NCBI GenBank assembly: GCA_022496805.1
Contig: CM040091.1
Location: forward strand, 21,814,336-21,878,335
Direction: 5' to 3'
From: Pohlia nutans
Lineage: Eukaryota > Streptophyta > Bryopsida > Bryales > Mniaceae
Length of the DNA stretch: 64,000 bases
Below the pieces are notes generated by a model, which searched no databases, was not told the DNA's origin, and saw only the letters and a program-made list of their open reading frames with translations. The translations under genes were made by a program, and so were the position numbers. Positions 11,801-24,234 of this stretch are shown piece by piece. How positions within the stretch are numbered: position 1 is the first letter of the stretch; every line of letters starts with the position of its first letter.

Positions 11801-13883
11801 GTTACTTCAAAGTATGTAAAAGGCATTAATATTTTAACCCTTTAAGGACCAAGAATTCATGGTTTAAAAATGACAAATTCAATCATTCATATAATGAAAA
11901 GTATGATTCAGATAAGACCAAATTTTATATCACCAGAATCAGTAAAGAACATTGCATGTGTTGACCAAAAACATAAATAAATTTGAACAATAGAAACTTC
12001 ACATAGAACCCACTCAAAACTGCTAAAAAAACATGAAGCCAAATTTGGCCTTCTTGGTCCTTAAAGGGTTAATGTTATCAAACTCTGACCTTTTTGTTGT
12101 GACATGGCCTCTTTCCGACTCCCTTTCAATCGCTCAGATGAATCCTCCTCTTCATCGTCGTCCTCCTCAGATGGCGGTCGTGCAGGTCGTTTCGGAACCT
12201 CCAGCATGACTTGGGCCGCTTGTGCCCACTGCCTGCACGTTCAGACAGAATAAGAATGAGTTCCACTGTAATCCAGAATCAATCACATCAAGGTGGCGCA
12301 AAAACGAACTGATTGACAATTTAAGCTTACTTGGCCATAGCTGGTATAGACTGATGACCATTCTCAACCGCCGTTTTGACTGCTGGAATACCGGCAGGAA
12401 ACGTCAAGTCTGCTGGCATGCCAAATTTGAACCTGACCCCTGGCCAATATGCGAGATTCTCTGCATTACAATTTAACAGACACAGTTCAGTACTCGTGCA
12501 CAAAACTCAACAGCCATGAACCAGAAACTACTTGGGGTAAATGGATAGTCTAGTGTATGTACTAGAGGTCTACATTTCAGAGCGTGGTGTGGCACTCGTC
12601 CACGTTCTTCTTACACTCTGAACTCCTCTTTTCCACACTTTTTTTCTGTATCTGCATGGAATCTATTTGATATTGTGTAGTAATCTCTAAACTAAGGGCA
12701 AAGTCCCATGGGTGAAGTATCTCACTACAAGACAAGTTTTTTAGGGACTTCCGGGGGACCAAGTTCCACATTTCAAGTGGCTCTTGAGGAAAAAGTGGTG
12801 GAGAAGTTGTCATGAAAAGACTTCATGGCAACTTCTCCCTAACCAATCAAATTTGTTCCTTTTTCACCTCAAGCAAGTCCATGGAATGTGCAGAACTTCA
12901 TGGCCGGGCATGAAACAAACCCAAGTCCCACTTTTTCCGTCCTGTTACCTACTTCCATGGGCAACTTCTCAAGTCCATGGAACTTGGCTCTATTACTGCG
13001 CTGAGCGAACTTACAAAATGTGTTGAAGTAAAAGAACGTGAAAGAATCTCTGGTTAAAGAGCAGAAATGGGACGCTAACCTCGAGCATTAGCGGCTTCGG
13101 GGTCCACGGCGACCTCCACGCCTCGTAAGGACTCAGGGCCACTGTGATCCTCCCGTGACGAGAGCGTGGCGAGGGGGTAACCCCGGGTTTGGCGCAACGC
13201 CTCCGCCTCGCCCACCATGCGAATCATAGAGTTCGGCGGCACTGCATACGGGACCTGAATCGTGGTGTAATTCCCGGCGTGCATCCGGTCTCCCGGAATC
13301 GGAGTCGAATGACGAGCACTCTCTGCAACCCTCGTCGTGGGCTTCTCGCGTGGCGTGGGAATCGCGTTAGACTCTCTGTACGTTGATCGACCTCCATTCC
13401 GCTCCAGTGGTTGCAGAAAATCATGCGTCGTGAGTGACGAGGATAACCCTGCGACCACGCAAAAGCCTTAATTAACAAACTCCGGAGTTTCCAATGTGTG
13501 ACGTTGAGAAGCTTGGGAGTTTCAGAGACCAGATTCACGCGCTGTTGAATTCCTCACTGGATATAGCCAAAGAGGAGATAACTCGAGAGCTTACAATTAC
13601 GGTGAGAACGTGAATCTTACCAGCGCTGGAACCGTTTTCCACTTGCTGTGATCCTTTGTCGTAGAGAGATAGAAAGTCGTGGGTGGAAGGTTTAGTGTCT
13701 GCAAAGGAAACAAGGATAGATAGCCCCACAGTCAATTCGCCATTAATACTAATATCCAAAGAGCTTTTCAGGATCCTGGGCCCCAAAAGGGGACGAAGAT
13801 TATAATTGAGCACCAGCATTGAATACGACCAAACCCTGCTACGCACCTTCGAAGTGGTGGGACTGCGAAGCCGAATCCGCCAT
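8886..13883 (-). CDS. BIM1-like: BIM1-like bHLH transcription factor, complete (10 exons)
   Basis: Exons in transcript order: 13847-13883, 13621-13698, 13080-13448, 12331-12460, 12090-12232, 11531-11709, 11256-11363, 10018-10793, 9518-9641, 8886-9005. All borders are GT-AG, and the 2064 bp join in frame to 687 aa. The N-terminus has two HDFL motifs, [11 protein letters not shown] (about 16-26) and THDFLQPLE, as in Arabidopsis BIM1. An acidic run [11 protein letters not shown] precedes the bHLH (about 274-328): [16 protein letters not shown], loop, [23 protein letters not shown]275, E279 and R283 are the E-box/G-box contact residues. The long exon 8 is Ser/Pro/Gln-rich. The conserved C-terminal block [20 protein letters not shown] spans exons 8-9; the protein ends KRPKLETH. 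In Arabidopsis, BIM proteins partner BES1 in brassinosteroid-responsive transcription; the role here is inferred. Two TTAA-class MITEs lie in introns. Confidence 0.93.
11011..11225 (-). mobile_element. TTAA-class MITE in a BIM1-like intron
   Basis: Right end CCTTTAGGGGTTAA is intact; the left end has drifted to TTGACCCTTAAAAGACGAAGG. The interior matches 31944-32183 in reverse (AAAAATTCAATTAATCG, GAACATTGCATG, ACCTACTCAAAACTGCT). Confidence 0.75.
11834..12072 (-). mobile_element. TTAA-class MITE next to a BIM1-like splice donor
   Basis: TTAACCCTTTAAGGACCAAG and CTTGGTCCTTAAAGGGTTAA bound 239 bp. Its right edge is 17 bp from the exon edge at 12090, so it lies just inside the intron after the donor site. 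Same subfamily as 31944-32183. Confidence 0.85.
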
Positions 13884-13907
13884 AGCTGCGTGGTGAAATC
13901 TCTGCGC

Positions 13908-13913
13908 CACGTG
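13908..13913. promoter_or_regulatory. G-box CACGTG just upstream of the BIM1-like start codon
   Basis: CACGTG 25 bp upstream of the ATG; another lies at 14399-14404. bHLH proteins of this class bind CANNTG sites. Function is not shown by the sequence. Confidence 0.3.
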
Positions 13914-15120
13914 AAACTCGCGTTGCGCGGCGGAATCTCCGAAGCTAGTTGCGTTGGATCCGAGTTGTTTCGACTGTCCCGCCGTGGACATGAACGCCAT
14001 CTATTTGGTACCACAACTGCGACCACAACACCAACACCAACACCTACACTCGGACGGCTGCATGGACCACCAATTCGCAAACCGAGGTTTATGGAACCAC
14101 TGTAACCACAAATCGAATGTGCGCTAGCTAGTATTCTACACCTGCCGCTGTCCAGAGCCACCCCGAAAAAATTCTAAGACTTGCTGTATCCTGTGGTTGT
14201 TGTTCCAAGTTGCGCTGCTGCTTCACCCACGAAGAAGAGCCCTGGCGATGTCAACATCGAGTCGTCGTCATCTCCGAATCATAGCTTAAGTTACTACTAG
14301 CTGCCCAGATGCGCGAGACTGCCACAGCTGCACCATTTGTGTGAGCGCTGAGGCGTGGCCCCAGGCGTGGTGCCCCTGGTGGGGACCCGGAAACGAATTC
14401 ACGTGTCCGTCGTGTCCACAACATGCGCATGCACGGACAACCAGGCGTAATCCCAGGGAATCACTCACGCGAGCCTGCGTTCCTGCTTCACCACCTCCTG
14501 TTTCTTCATCATCACACAAGTACTGCGCCACCAATGCATGAAGGCAGAACCCCCAAAAAAAAGGTAAAAAAAAAGGGGGGGGGCGGGGTCACGAGTCGTG
14601 GTTGGGGTGGCAGAGAGAGTAGCTGTCAATTGGGTTGGGCTACAGTAGGACTGAGACTGACAAGGAAGTAGTGAGTGAGTGCGAGGCCCGTGAGGCAGAG
14701 GGACTTGATGACGATTCAACGAGGCGTGGGGAAGCAGGTGCGTCAGCAAGAGCAGCAGGGGGAGCGGGAGGGGGCGTGACGGTCGCCGCAGCGAGCGAAG
14801 CACGGCGACACGGGGGGCACGGCGCGGGTGCCGGTGCCGGTGCCGGTGCCGGGAAGGGCGGCGCGAGGGGGCGCTGCGGCGACGCCAAGTGTGCGGGGCC
14901 AGGCGTGAGTGAGCCTCCGTAAAGTACTTTTGTTTTGTTTGGGGCGTGACGGACCACGGGCACGGGCAGCTCTGACTATCCGCGCCTCCTTGCTCGGTCT
15001 CCGTGCTCCCCATGGCCGCCACGATCGCGCGCCTGCCCGCCTGCCCGGTATCTCTGGGCACCACGAGGCTGTATACAACAAGTACACAACTTTTTCTACC
15101 CGCTCTGTACTGTTGCTTAC
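13914..15120. other. GC-rich upstream region of the BIM1-like gene
   Basis: Likely 5' UTR and promoter of the BIM1-like gene, then a GC-rich block (14550-15070) with low-complexity tracts. Long ORFs here are open on several frames and both strands and give Arg/Pro/His- or Gly/Ala-rich translations, so I do not call a gene. Confidence 0.45.
14828..14851 (+). repeat. (GGTGCC)n short tandem repeat
   Basis: Four consecutive GGTGCC units inside the GC-rich block. Confidence 0.8.
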
Positions 15121-16164
15121 CTCATGTTAAAACATTATTAACCAACTGTTTACCACTATCAGTCACTAAACGTCACATAATATTAACCAGCTTTGGGTTG
15201 GTGGCATGATATTATCTCTGCCCCACCAGGGGAGAGTCTACGTAAATGCTTCGTTTTTTAAGAGTTACTAGGAGTTACGTGCTTGAACGGCAAAAAGAAG
15301 TTGTAGGGTAAATACTAAGGCAGAGACTTCACGACTAGCCGCTTGTTTTTCTTCCGGTTCTCCCTGCATAACATTTTGTAACACTAGGATTCCAAGAGCC
15401 CTACTGCTTGAATCGAATCTTACAAATACAATAACCTTTCTTAGAGCTATGGTGAAAAATGATGTTAGGCATTGTGTGAGGGAATTTTGTAAGAACCAAA
15501 CAAGGAAAACTTACTTACAATGTGAAGAAAAGAACATCCCAAGAGTATTCAAGAGCATCAGAGAGAATCTTGGAAACTTTAATAAAGGTAGAAAGTCTCA
15601 GGCTTAATAATGTAATGCCTCGCGAACCTCTTCACCACGAAATATTTTTTAGAGGTACGTCATCGATTTGTTGTTCTATCCAACAGTTGGATTTGGTATT
15701 ATTAAAGAACATACTTCTCTAAAATTACAAATGTAGAAGTATGCGAAATTTCGACCAAACCAAAATTTGATTTGACTTTAATTCAAAAATGGCTTAGCGA
15801 AAATGAGATCATAGATTTAAGGAATTCAAAATTTTCAAAACAGCACAAAGGCAATAGTATTTTATTGTAAATCCATTTCAACAAAGTTTACTACAAAATG
15901 TTAACATTTTATTTGTAATCGAATTTAGAAGTAAATTTTAACTTTAACTTTGAAAATTTATAATAAAATATTGATGTTAGCCTTGGTGAATCTAACCGTT
16001 CAAATGGGATCAAAAAATCAAAATCTACAACTTTCATTTTTACATCAATTCCAAAATAATTAAAATAATCTCACTTGTGAACAAACAAAGAAATATTTAT
16101 GATATTTTTAAAGCAACCAGACTATAGAAGCTTAGGAATTGAGGAGTCAACACTTCCTATCTTT
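15121..16164. other. AT-rich intergenic DNA
   Basis: Short ORFs only. I see no conserved motif, terminal repeat pair or RNA gene. Confidence 0.5.
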
Positions 16165-16305
16165 ATAACATTCAATAGCATGCATTGATTTTGTCTTGCC
16201 CCACAGTAGATGGTGCAACATATTCTACACCCTACATGACTTCATAAGTACGGCTAGGTGGAGTCCCCTGCATGAAGGGCATGAAGGCTACTGAATGTTA
16301 TGTTG
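16165..16305. repeat. Dispersed repeat with AACATTCAGTAGC-type ends, copy 2
   Basis: Begins TAACATTCAATAGCATGC and ends GAAGGCTACTGAATGTTATG. Shares CAGTAGATGGTG and GGGCATGAAGGCTAC with the 8.1 kb and 25.7 kb copies. Confidence 0.55.
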
Positions 16306-16560
16306 TGTGCCATCTTTTGCAGAGCATGAGGGTTGGTTAGTTCCCAATGGAGGTCCAATAATAGAAAGGTACAGTTACTTAAAAAAACATTATCTTTCAT
16401 CTAGAATTGATTCGTTATCAAGAATATTAGTCTGATTCAAAGTGTAGCTTCTTTTTGGTCATCTCACTTTACTTTACTATAAAAGATGTTGTAACGCAAT
16501 CCAAACCTAGAAAGCAAATATGAATGTTATTATATCATTTGCTTAGTTTCGTTATGTACG

Positions 16561-16929
16561 GTGGACAAGTGCTGGAATACACCAATGGAAAATCTTCATG
16601 TCTGTACGTTGCAACTGGTATTGGCTACTGTACACAGGAGTTTTCCCCCAGCAATCTACGTGGATTGGAGAGCAACAGCATCTTCATCCACAACTTTACA
16701 GCACATGACAAATCCAGAACAACGGAAGGGTTTCAATCTAACCAACCAAGTTGGACCACTTTTCTACTCATCCCAATCAGAACCTCACACTCCCTTCATG
16801 GGCAAAGTTGACGGACAAGACCCAGTCATCCCCCCCTGCATGCAACATTATTTTCGTGCCAAGACCCAGTCATCCCCCCCTGCATGCAACATTATTTTCG
16901 TGCCGGCATGGAGTCACATCAATTTCTGA
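16561..16929 (+). other. Unassigned open frame with a 44-bp tandem duplication
   Basis: About 120 codons open, unrecognised. A perfect 44-bp unit is tandemly repeated at 16817-16860 and 16861-16904 near the 3' end, repeating the bases CCCAGTCATCCCCCC. No splice structure or homologue is evident. It could be a gene fragment or chance. Confidence 0.25.
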
Positions 16930-18614
16930 AGCATGAGGCCAAGCCGAACACGTAATAAACTCCGGTCCCTGTCGTCCATCTTCGCTGATATTCCCGGCTG
17001 GGGTTTTCAATATACAACTTTTTTCACCATTTAATGACTGAACCGTTCAAATTCCCCAGTTGCCAGGGGCTTTCAATTTACAGCTTTTCAACCATTTAAT
17101 GACTGAGCTTTGCCAGTCAGTCGGCCCTTGCATGAAAGCATTAAATACACATGAAACATGAAACATGCAGTCTTGCACATGCCATGGGTGCCATCGATCG
17201 TACCATGGGTGCCCCCCATACGGTGTCCCTCTGGTTAGCAAGTGCTGGACATTCGTAACTGCTGAGTCTCCATCAAAACGTGCCCTAAATACCAATGCTC
17301 ATCCACTGTAGGTCGAGCAGCTTGCATGACCCTTCTGCTATAAAGTTTGTTCATTTGTATCAATAAACAAACTCAAAGCTGTTTGGTACAGTGGAGTTAG
17401 TTATGTTCCAATGGCCTTTTGTCTGGTGAGCATTGGGTAATTGACATTACGAACAAACACTTTATTCGCGCCGGCCTCGAGAGAAGACCAGAGTTTTTTC
17501 TATTTATTTAGAGTGGAGTTACCATTGGCAGCAGGTTTTTTAGCATTGTAAGTTGTACTTAGGAATAAGAATGGTTGTGACGGATTCTAAAATGTTGGAC
17601 ATGCCACGTAATTCTTTAGATAGAGAATGATGGTGGAGAGTTGAAGTCCAGAGTAGTCTCGCTTCAAAAATCACGTGTATTGAACTTTTATCTTTCATGT
17701 AGTGTAAGCAAAAGGATGAACCCTTGCAAGGGCTAAATAACCATATGGAAAAATAAATCCACTTTGTTTTTATAAGTTGAAAATGATATATGAGCTATGT
17801 AGGACTAGTAGAAACACCACCCGTGTCGTGCAGACTAGGAAAGCATGCCCAAAAATACCCACAACTAGAAAGATGTATTAATAATCATATTAACAACAAA
17901 AAAAAATTGCATTCATAATGGCGTATCCAATATTGTAAGATTTTTTTGGTTAACATTGACCTTTAATAGTTAACTTGGTTTTCTGAAATATAAATTGAAT
18001 GAAACCACCAAAACTATTTCAAAAACATAAAGGAATTGCCAACAACTTGGATGAAAACTTATATTCATAGATAACATAATGGATGAACATGCAACATGAT
18101 GGATGTGAAGTTTATTCTCATACCTACTTTACATGGGCCGTGTCAAAGCTTTGACAATACTAAAGGATCAAAACAAAACCCAACTCTCTTCTTTCTTCAC
18201 CCTTTCCTATATTCAATTCAAGTATGCTTTCAAATTTTGTTGGCCTCCACCGCCATGCTAAGTGAGCCTCATGCCAAAGTAGGAGCACTTAAAACCAACA
18301 CTATACCCAATTCCGATACTATCTAAACCATGCAATTATTTTATAACACAAATCTACCACGTCGTAGAACCCTTCTTATATGTTGACCAAAACGATAAGC
18401 TACCTAAATTTACGTTATGAAATGGCTACCGAGCCTTGATCCTATCAGAATTGGGTACAGTGTTGGTTTTGGGTGCTTCTACCTTACACTAGAAACTCTT
18501 TTAGAGCCTCTTTACATGTACCAGTGTGTAGGTGCATTCACCAACACCGGAATATACATAAAGCACTTTCTTGTAACTTCTACAATATATTCCACAGTAC
18601 AATTTGTGGAACTC
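16930..18614. other. Intergenic with a SINE fragment
   Basis: No gene seen. 16995-17110 holds an imperfect tandem pair sharing ACCATTTAATGACTGA. A SINE 3' fragment is listed separately. Confidence 0.45.
17385..17515 (+). mobile_element. SINE 3' fragment with TATTTA tail
   Basis: Matches the 3' half of the SINE at 45271-45630: GGCATTACGAAC-like core, CACTTTATTCGCGCCGGCC, GACCAGAGTTT, then a CTATTTATTTAG tail. 5' truncated. Confidence 0.65.
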
Positions 18615-19110
18615 AGGGGCAGTTTACACTATGGACCAAGAGCCATGACCATGGAATTCTAAAATCTATGATTGGCCCAAAAAGAGCTTTTGGTCCCATT
18701 TGGCTTTACACTACCTTGAAAAAAGGAGAATGACCACTAACTTTGAGGTCCCCAAAAATGCTAAAATTTCCCAAATGGATAATGTTTTCATGGTCTCCTT
18801 GATTATAGTTGAGTCGAAGCAAATGCCTCGACTCAACTATAATCTAGGAGACCATGGGGCTCAAAAATCATTGATTGGCTAGTGTTCAATTATTTAAAGA
18901 GAAAGGAGGAAAAAGGGGAGGATAAAAGAGAGAATGATGAGCTTAAACTTGTCCCGGTCTAAATCCACTTTACACTACAAAGAGTGACCAAGTCATTTAA
19001 AATTGCATTTTTTATTTTTCATGGTCATGGCTCTTGACCAAGAGCCATGACGATGAAAATGATTTAATTTTTTAGGTCATGGCTCTTGGTCCATAGCGTA
19101 AACCGCCCCC
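18615..19110. mobile_element. Foldback element with long inverted ends
   Basis: Left end CAGTTTACACTATGGACCAA..GAGCCATGACC pairs with right end GGTCATGGCTC..TTGGTCCATAGCGTAAAC, giving about 30 bp of TIR. A second internal stem at 18792-18856 pairs TGGTCTCCTTGATTATAGTT with AACTATAATCTAGGAGACCA. The ACACTATGG core resembles the Harbinger-like MITE ends at 1221, so the two may be distant relatives. No coding sequence. Confidence 0.7.
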
Positions 19111-20252
19111 CACTCTCCTCTTTCCACACTCGTGGTTTTTCTCCTCCACATGTAAGTCCGCCCTTACATATGAAATGAGTTGAGGACTGGGCACGTGGAA
19201 AAAGTGTCCAATCACATTTGCACAAACATATTGGAATGTGATATTGGAGAGTGTGATAATAACGAATCCAGAGAGAGCAGACAGGATGCGGTGGCCAGCC
19301 CAACATGCAATGAAGCGGTGCCTGGCATGCCTGAAGCCCAACGGAATATTGGGCGAGAGGGCAATAAAATAAGGTGGAAAGGCGCCAGGAAATGTGCAAA
19401 CAGGCAGGCAGGGAGTGAACGGAACAAGGGGGCGCGGGGGAGGTGAGGAGGAAGGAGCGGGGAAGGAGCCAGGAAAGTGGCACTGTATGCATGCACGGCA
19501 GTGAAGGAAGGGTGAGGTGAGCCAACGTGAAGGAAGGAAGGGCAGGAGGCGCAGGCGTGACGAGGTGGCAGCGCAGGACGCGGCGGGCGCAGGGCGGCAC
19601 GTGGGGTGGTGCCTGGACCTGGTCGTGCGCAGCTGCCCCTCACTCACTGCCCGTTGAGCAATCTTTGCCCTGCCCCTGCCCCTGCCCTGCGCCCGTGCCG
19701 TGACTTCACCCTTGAGTAATCATTGGCCACCTGCACCACGCCATTTTTATTTTCATTTCTTATTTTCTTATTTTTTTAATCGGCTCTGAGGCTCTGACCA
19801 TGGGGGAAGAGGCATTGCAAGGACCCATTTTCTTGGGCTACGTACCAATGTAGTGCATTTGAACCTATGTACCCACATCCCTTAATACATTCTCTACTGA
19901 AATGAGGATAATGAAGAGGTTTTTATTCCAAAAAGAAACGTTGATGACGTTGTCCCATACTATATTCTAAAATCTCCAATACATGAAAATCATATGTACC
20001 CTACTTCGTCATGAGTTTTGACATTATTTAGTTCATTTTTATTCAAAGGCACCACATGTCATCTTAATGAATCTAACCCTCACGTACGGGACCTTGTTGG
20101 ATTATGTGACAACTCACAGAAACAAAAGCTCATAATACTGGTAACAAGGCAAATGATAAAAGTGATTTTCTAACGAGCACTTGGGCACGAAGAAAGGATA
20201 AACAAGCATATGGGCAGTGGAAAGAAGAAAATGTAACTGAGTAGTCAATTAA
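19111..20252. other. Intergenic, GC-rich block then AT-rich
   Basis: 19380-19720 is GC-rich with AGGAAGG and CCCTGCCCCTGCC low-complexity runs. Long minus-strand ORFs here overlap in three frames and are compositional. No gene called. Confidence 0.45.
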
Positions 20253-20569
20253 GAGCATGTTCAACGGTGGCTCCCTAAATTTGAATGACCCTTCAAAATA
20301 TTCCAAAATACAGAGAGCCTAAAATAAAAGCCCCCCATCCAAAGCACTTCATACATGGCCATAAGAAATTAGAGAATCAATCACTTGCAAAGTGGTTGAA
20401 CAAAAGCCTTATCCATAACAATAAATACATACAAACATAATTTAAAGAGGACACGCTATATAGGAAATTTCATGAGAGTGTTAGACCTAACTTTTGAAAC
20501 GACCCTCCTTCCTTACTCTTCCTTTTCATCCTTTTCGTCCTTACTTGAAGTGCTCCGTTGGAGATGCTC
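20253..20569. mobile_element. GAGCAT-end MITE with TAA duplication
   Basis: GAGCATGTTCAACGGTGG and GTTGGAGATGCTC ends, flanked by TAA on each side. Member of the GAGCAT...ATGCTC class. Confidence 0.7.
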
Positions 20570-21341
20570 TAAGGCCCGCATGTAGGAAGTAGGAAGGGAC
20601 TGGTGAGAAATGGACACGTGGGAGTGGATCCATGCCGTACATGCAGAGCCAGGTGTCTTGCGCGGGTAGGCAGGGGGTGGAGGCTAGGGCTGCTGTGATA
20701 GGCGTAATGTGGCACTCGCCTGGCATGCAAAGGAGTGGGCGGGGCCCTCCTGCATCACGTGTTGGACCGCGCCTTCTCATCATGAGTGGCCGGATCCCTG
20801 TAGGTGCCTGTAGAGTCCAGCTTTGCTTTCAGTTGCTCATTCAATTGTTTCCTCTCTTCTACTTTTCCTGTTGGTGTGGCTTTTCCGGTGGATAAGTCCA
20901 GAAGATGATGAGCCGTTGCTGGATGCTACCGTGTGGCTGTTAGTTGGTTCACACTTCCTGCAGCAGGCAAATGACTGCAAATTTCCACCAGCAAGCGCAG
21001 GCCACATCGGATCTCTCTAAATCCCCGGTGGTCTTCAATGAATGGGGACAAAAGTGCCCCCTATTTTTGTCGGTTCACGGGGCCACCTCAAAAATTAACC
21101 CCCTCCTCCAATGGTTTTTTATTCCCAAGTAGGTTCCCTAGGAAAACTTGGAGCCGTAGGCTCCAAATTTGCAAAAAAAATTGCCAAAAAAAACACCGAA
21201 GGTGTCCAGAATGGAAATTTCAGAAAAGGGGGGGGGGGGGGGGGCATGAACAGTGCTCTTGCATTCAAGACCACCAGGGGATATAGAGACGGGGGGCCAC
21301 AGCCACAGTACCGTGAAAATCGGAGCTCTTCTTTTCCTACT
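20570..21341. other. Intergenic
   Basis: Short ORFs only; a G run at 21227-21244 and purine/pyrimidine tracts. Nothing identifiable. Confidence 0.45.
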
Positions 21342-21706
21342 TTAACCTTAAATGTCAAGGTAAGCACTATGGGCTTATTCAAAAGAGAATAATGAAGAAA
21401 AAGATGGATCTTCTCAACCAAATCAAGCGAGGATTGGTGTGTTGGAAAGCTACTGAAAAAGCAATATAGATTCCAAATTTGCCCTTCATTTGAGAGATTG
21501 TGGAATCGTTGATAAGCAATCAAAGTTATCAAAATTAAACAGGTTTTGAGGTAAGAGCAGCTGAGGTGCCGTAGTGCTACAGTGTTGGCCAGCAATGCCC
21601 AATAGAGCCATTTTTTCATTTTTTTGTTTTCGTTTTTTTTTCCCTCCAAAAATTTAGATGCCTTCCTAGCTGCCCCGCCAAGGCCCGCTTGACGTTTAAG
21701 GGTTAA
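21342..21706 (-). mobile_element. TTAA-class MITE, AACGTCAAG subfamily, copy 1
   Basis: TTAACCTTAAATGTCAAGG at the left, CTTGACGTTTAAGGGTTAA at the right, 365 bp. The interior is the reverse complement of 23057-23429 (AATCGTTGATAAGCAATCAA, CAAGCGAGGATTGGTG). Confidence 0.8.
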
Positions 21707-23056
21707 AAAAGTTCTTGGCTCCTACCACTGTTTAGAAAGAACCGGCAGTTAATTACAGATCAGCCGGTTGATTTTCTGAGATAGCTAGTTGAATCTCAAG
21801 AATAGAGGCAAAAGACTGGACTAAATGATTAAAAATTAGTTACATTTAGTATTTATAAAAGAAATATGTAGGATATATTCTTTAAAAACCAGTTGGTTTG
21901 GTAGAATATAGGAATTTGACTAGTTGGATCAAAAGTATCCCGAAAACTGGCACCTACAAGAGTATGGTGCAAATATGTAGTCATTTGCCTGCTATAGGAA
22001 GTGTGAACTGGTTGTGTATGTGTTTCTAGCCAAGCGGCCAATATGGGGTATTAGTAGCCCATTTGTTTTGTTTCTCTGATGCTAAAATAGAAATACAATA
22101 AACCAAAAAAAAAAGGCCTACCTTACGTGAAGGACGTAGGCTACTTTTGCAACTTGATAAGCTTGAATCTTTGTAGCTCATTGATTGAATTTACAAAATT
22201 AACTCCAATACCTTTACATGATGAATGAAGGTTGTTTTTGTGGTTTGACAAACTTAAATCCTTGTAGCTCATTGGTTGAATTCACAAAATCAATTCCAAG
22301 ACCTTTACATGATGGAATCATAGCCTTTCCCTAAATTTTATAGTTTAGTGAACCAAAAATGCACTAAAGACAAACCTGACACGGCCCAATTCCAAAAATT
22401 GGGTTTGACCAAATCAAAAACCCAACTCTCCTTCTTTTAGCCATTTCAGAGCTTTTTTTTTCCTTCTTTACCTGTAACCTATATCGGATTCAAGTTGGTT
22501 TTCAAATTCTAGAAGCCTCTTTCCTCATAAAATGCAGGCCCTAGTTCTCAACCAATATGGAATGTGTTTAAATATAGATACTTCTCATTTGTGGTCATTG
22601 GAGGGGTTAGGGGTTGATGGCTACCTCTTTTAATTATCTCCTATCACCAAAGAGACCCCAATTCGAATCTCAATGGTGCCACCAATTGAGCTTTAATTTT
22701 AAAGTAAAGATTTTTTTTGGGACACGATTGAGTTTGAAAGAGAAGAACTGTTTTCGATGAGGATGAGAATCTTGTTGTCATTTTCTGGGCTACCCATGAA
22801 AAACTCCACACCCTCTCACTTGATTGATTCGATGAAGTCTAGTGAAACAAAAAGCATAGGGAGATTGTTTTTTTTTTTAAGCAATCCAAGAATAAGCCAG
22901 AATATCATATGAAATGTGTTTATAAATTCGATTTTCACAATTTTCAAAGATAAAAATGCATGGGCATAACATTCAGGAGCCTCTGTAACTGCTTTCCCCC
23001 AACTTAACGATGTAGAATATTCCACATCACATCAGTAGATATGGAGGCATGTGACA
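21707..23056. other. Intergenic
   Basis: No gene. 22615-22700 has a weak tRNA-like B-box (AATTCGAATCTC) and could be a SINE trace. 22965-23050 carries a fragment of the AACATTCAGTAGC repeat. 22145-22330 shows an imperfect repeat of TTGTAGCTCATTG...CCTTTACATGATG. Confidence 0.4.
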
Positions 23057-23429
23057 TTAACCGTTAAACGTCAAGAGGGTCTGGGCCGGGCAGCCCGGAA
23101 GGCATTTAAATTTTCGGAGGAGAAGAAGAAAAAGATTTTTAAAATAAAAAAATGCTAAAACGGCTATGCTAGGCACTGTTGGCCAGCACTATAGCACTGC
23201 TGAACCTCAACTGCTCCAACGTCAAAACCTGTTCAATTTTGATCACTTTGATTGCTTACCAACAATTCCACAATCTCTCAAATGAGGCGCAAATTTGGAA
23301 TCTAGATTGTTTTTTCAGTAGCTTTCCAACGCACCAATCCTCGCTTGATTTGGTTGAGAAAAACTACTTTTTTCTCAAATATTTATTTTAAAAAAGGCCC
23401 GTGGGGCTTTACCGACATTTAAGGGTTAA
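23057..23429 (+). mobile_element. TTAA-class MITE, AACGTCAAG subfamily, copy 2
   Basis: TTAACCGTTAAACGTCAAG at the left, CGACATTTAAGGGTTAA at the right, 373 bp. Homologous in reverse to 21342-21706. Confidence 0.8.
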
Positions 23430-24234
23430 GCAAGAGCAGTTACGCATGGAGAAGAGTAATTGAAAGCGCTCACTCAGTCACAATACAACAGTGTCCTGTA
23501 ATTGTTTATTTGATTCAATAGCCCATTCAATTACAAATCACTCATCACTTCATTTATAAAGGTGGATGAAACTAAAAGGCAGCCTTCTTTAAGGCTACTG
23601 AATGTTTTAGGGTTTAAACGCCTAGTTACACCATTTTCACTATTGGAATTGGCGTATTTCAAAAACTAACCTAGGGAAATTGCTATGGATACATGTGGAT
23701 GTGTTGCATTTGCATTTTAAAATATTCCATTGAAAGATTATTTCCTCACAGATGGTTTTGACTTGACTTACGATTATAAGAAAAAATAAAAAATGGAGCC
23801 AATGGAATGACAGAACGTGGCCACGGAGAGGGGGCCGGGCAGAATCCGCGGGCAGTGCACGTGATAAGTCACACGTACTGTCCTTTTAAAAATCCATCTG
23901 GCATGCGCCCGCCGCACACGCAACTAACATGTGTCCCCTGCCCGTTGTCATGCTGCCCGGAATCTACGATTCCACAACATCATTCCGTCGTGATCAATGC
24001 TGCCTCTTACTGGACTACAGTCCGGGAGTTTTTTACACAACTTGTTGGGTTTCCTCTTTCTTGGTTACTTGCCCCATTTGGTTATTATTTATTATGATTG
24101 GCAATTTCCGAGTTTTTTATATTTTATATTATTATATTATTATTATTATTAATTTTTCTCGTTATAATAATATTTTTATTTTATTTTATTTTATTATTTC
24201 CTTTTGGTTGAATGCTTCCTTTGTAATCACGGGA
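23430..24234. other. Intergenic
   Basis: No gene recognised. 24110-24195 is a TTA/TTAT-rich simple sequence. Confidence 0.45.

Noticed and set aside
14465..15087. Long overlapping ORFs on the minus strand and on the plus strand
   Set aside because: Several frames are open at once in GC-rich low-complexity DNA, and the translations are Arg/Pro/His or Gly/Ala repeats with no domain.
19064..19647. Three overlapping minus-strand ORFs of 140-190 codons
   Set aside because: Same compositional effect (AGGAAGG and CCCTGCC runs); they also run into the right end of the foldback element.
22615..22700. tRNA gene or SINE head with an AATTCGAATCTC B-box
   Set aside because: No cloverleaf can be drawn and the A-box is poor.
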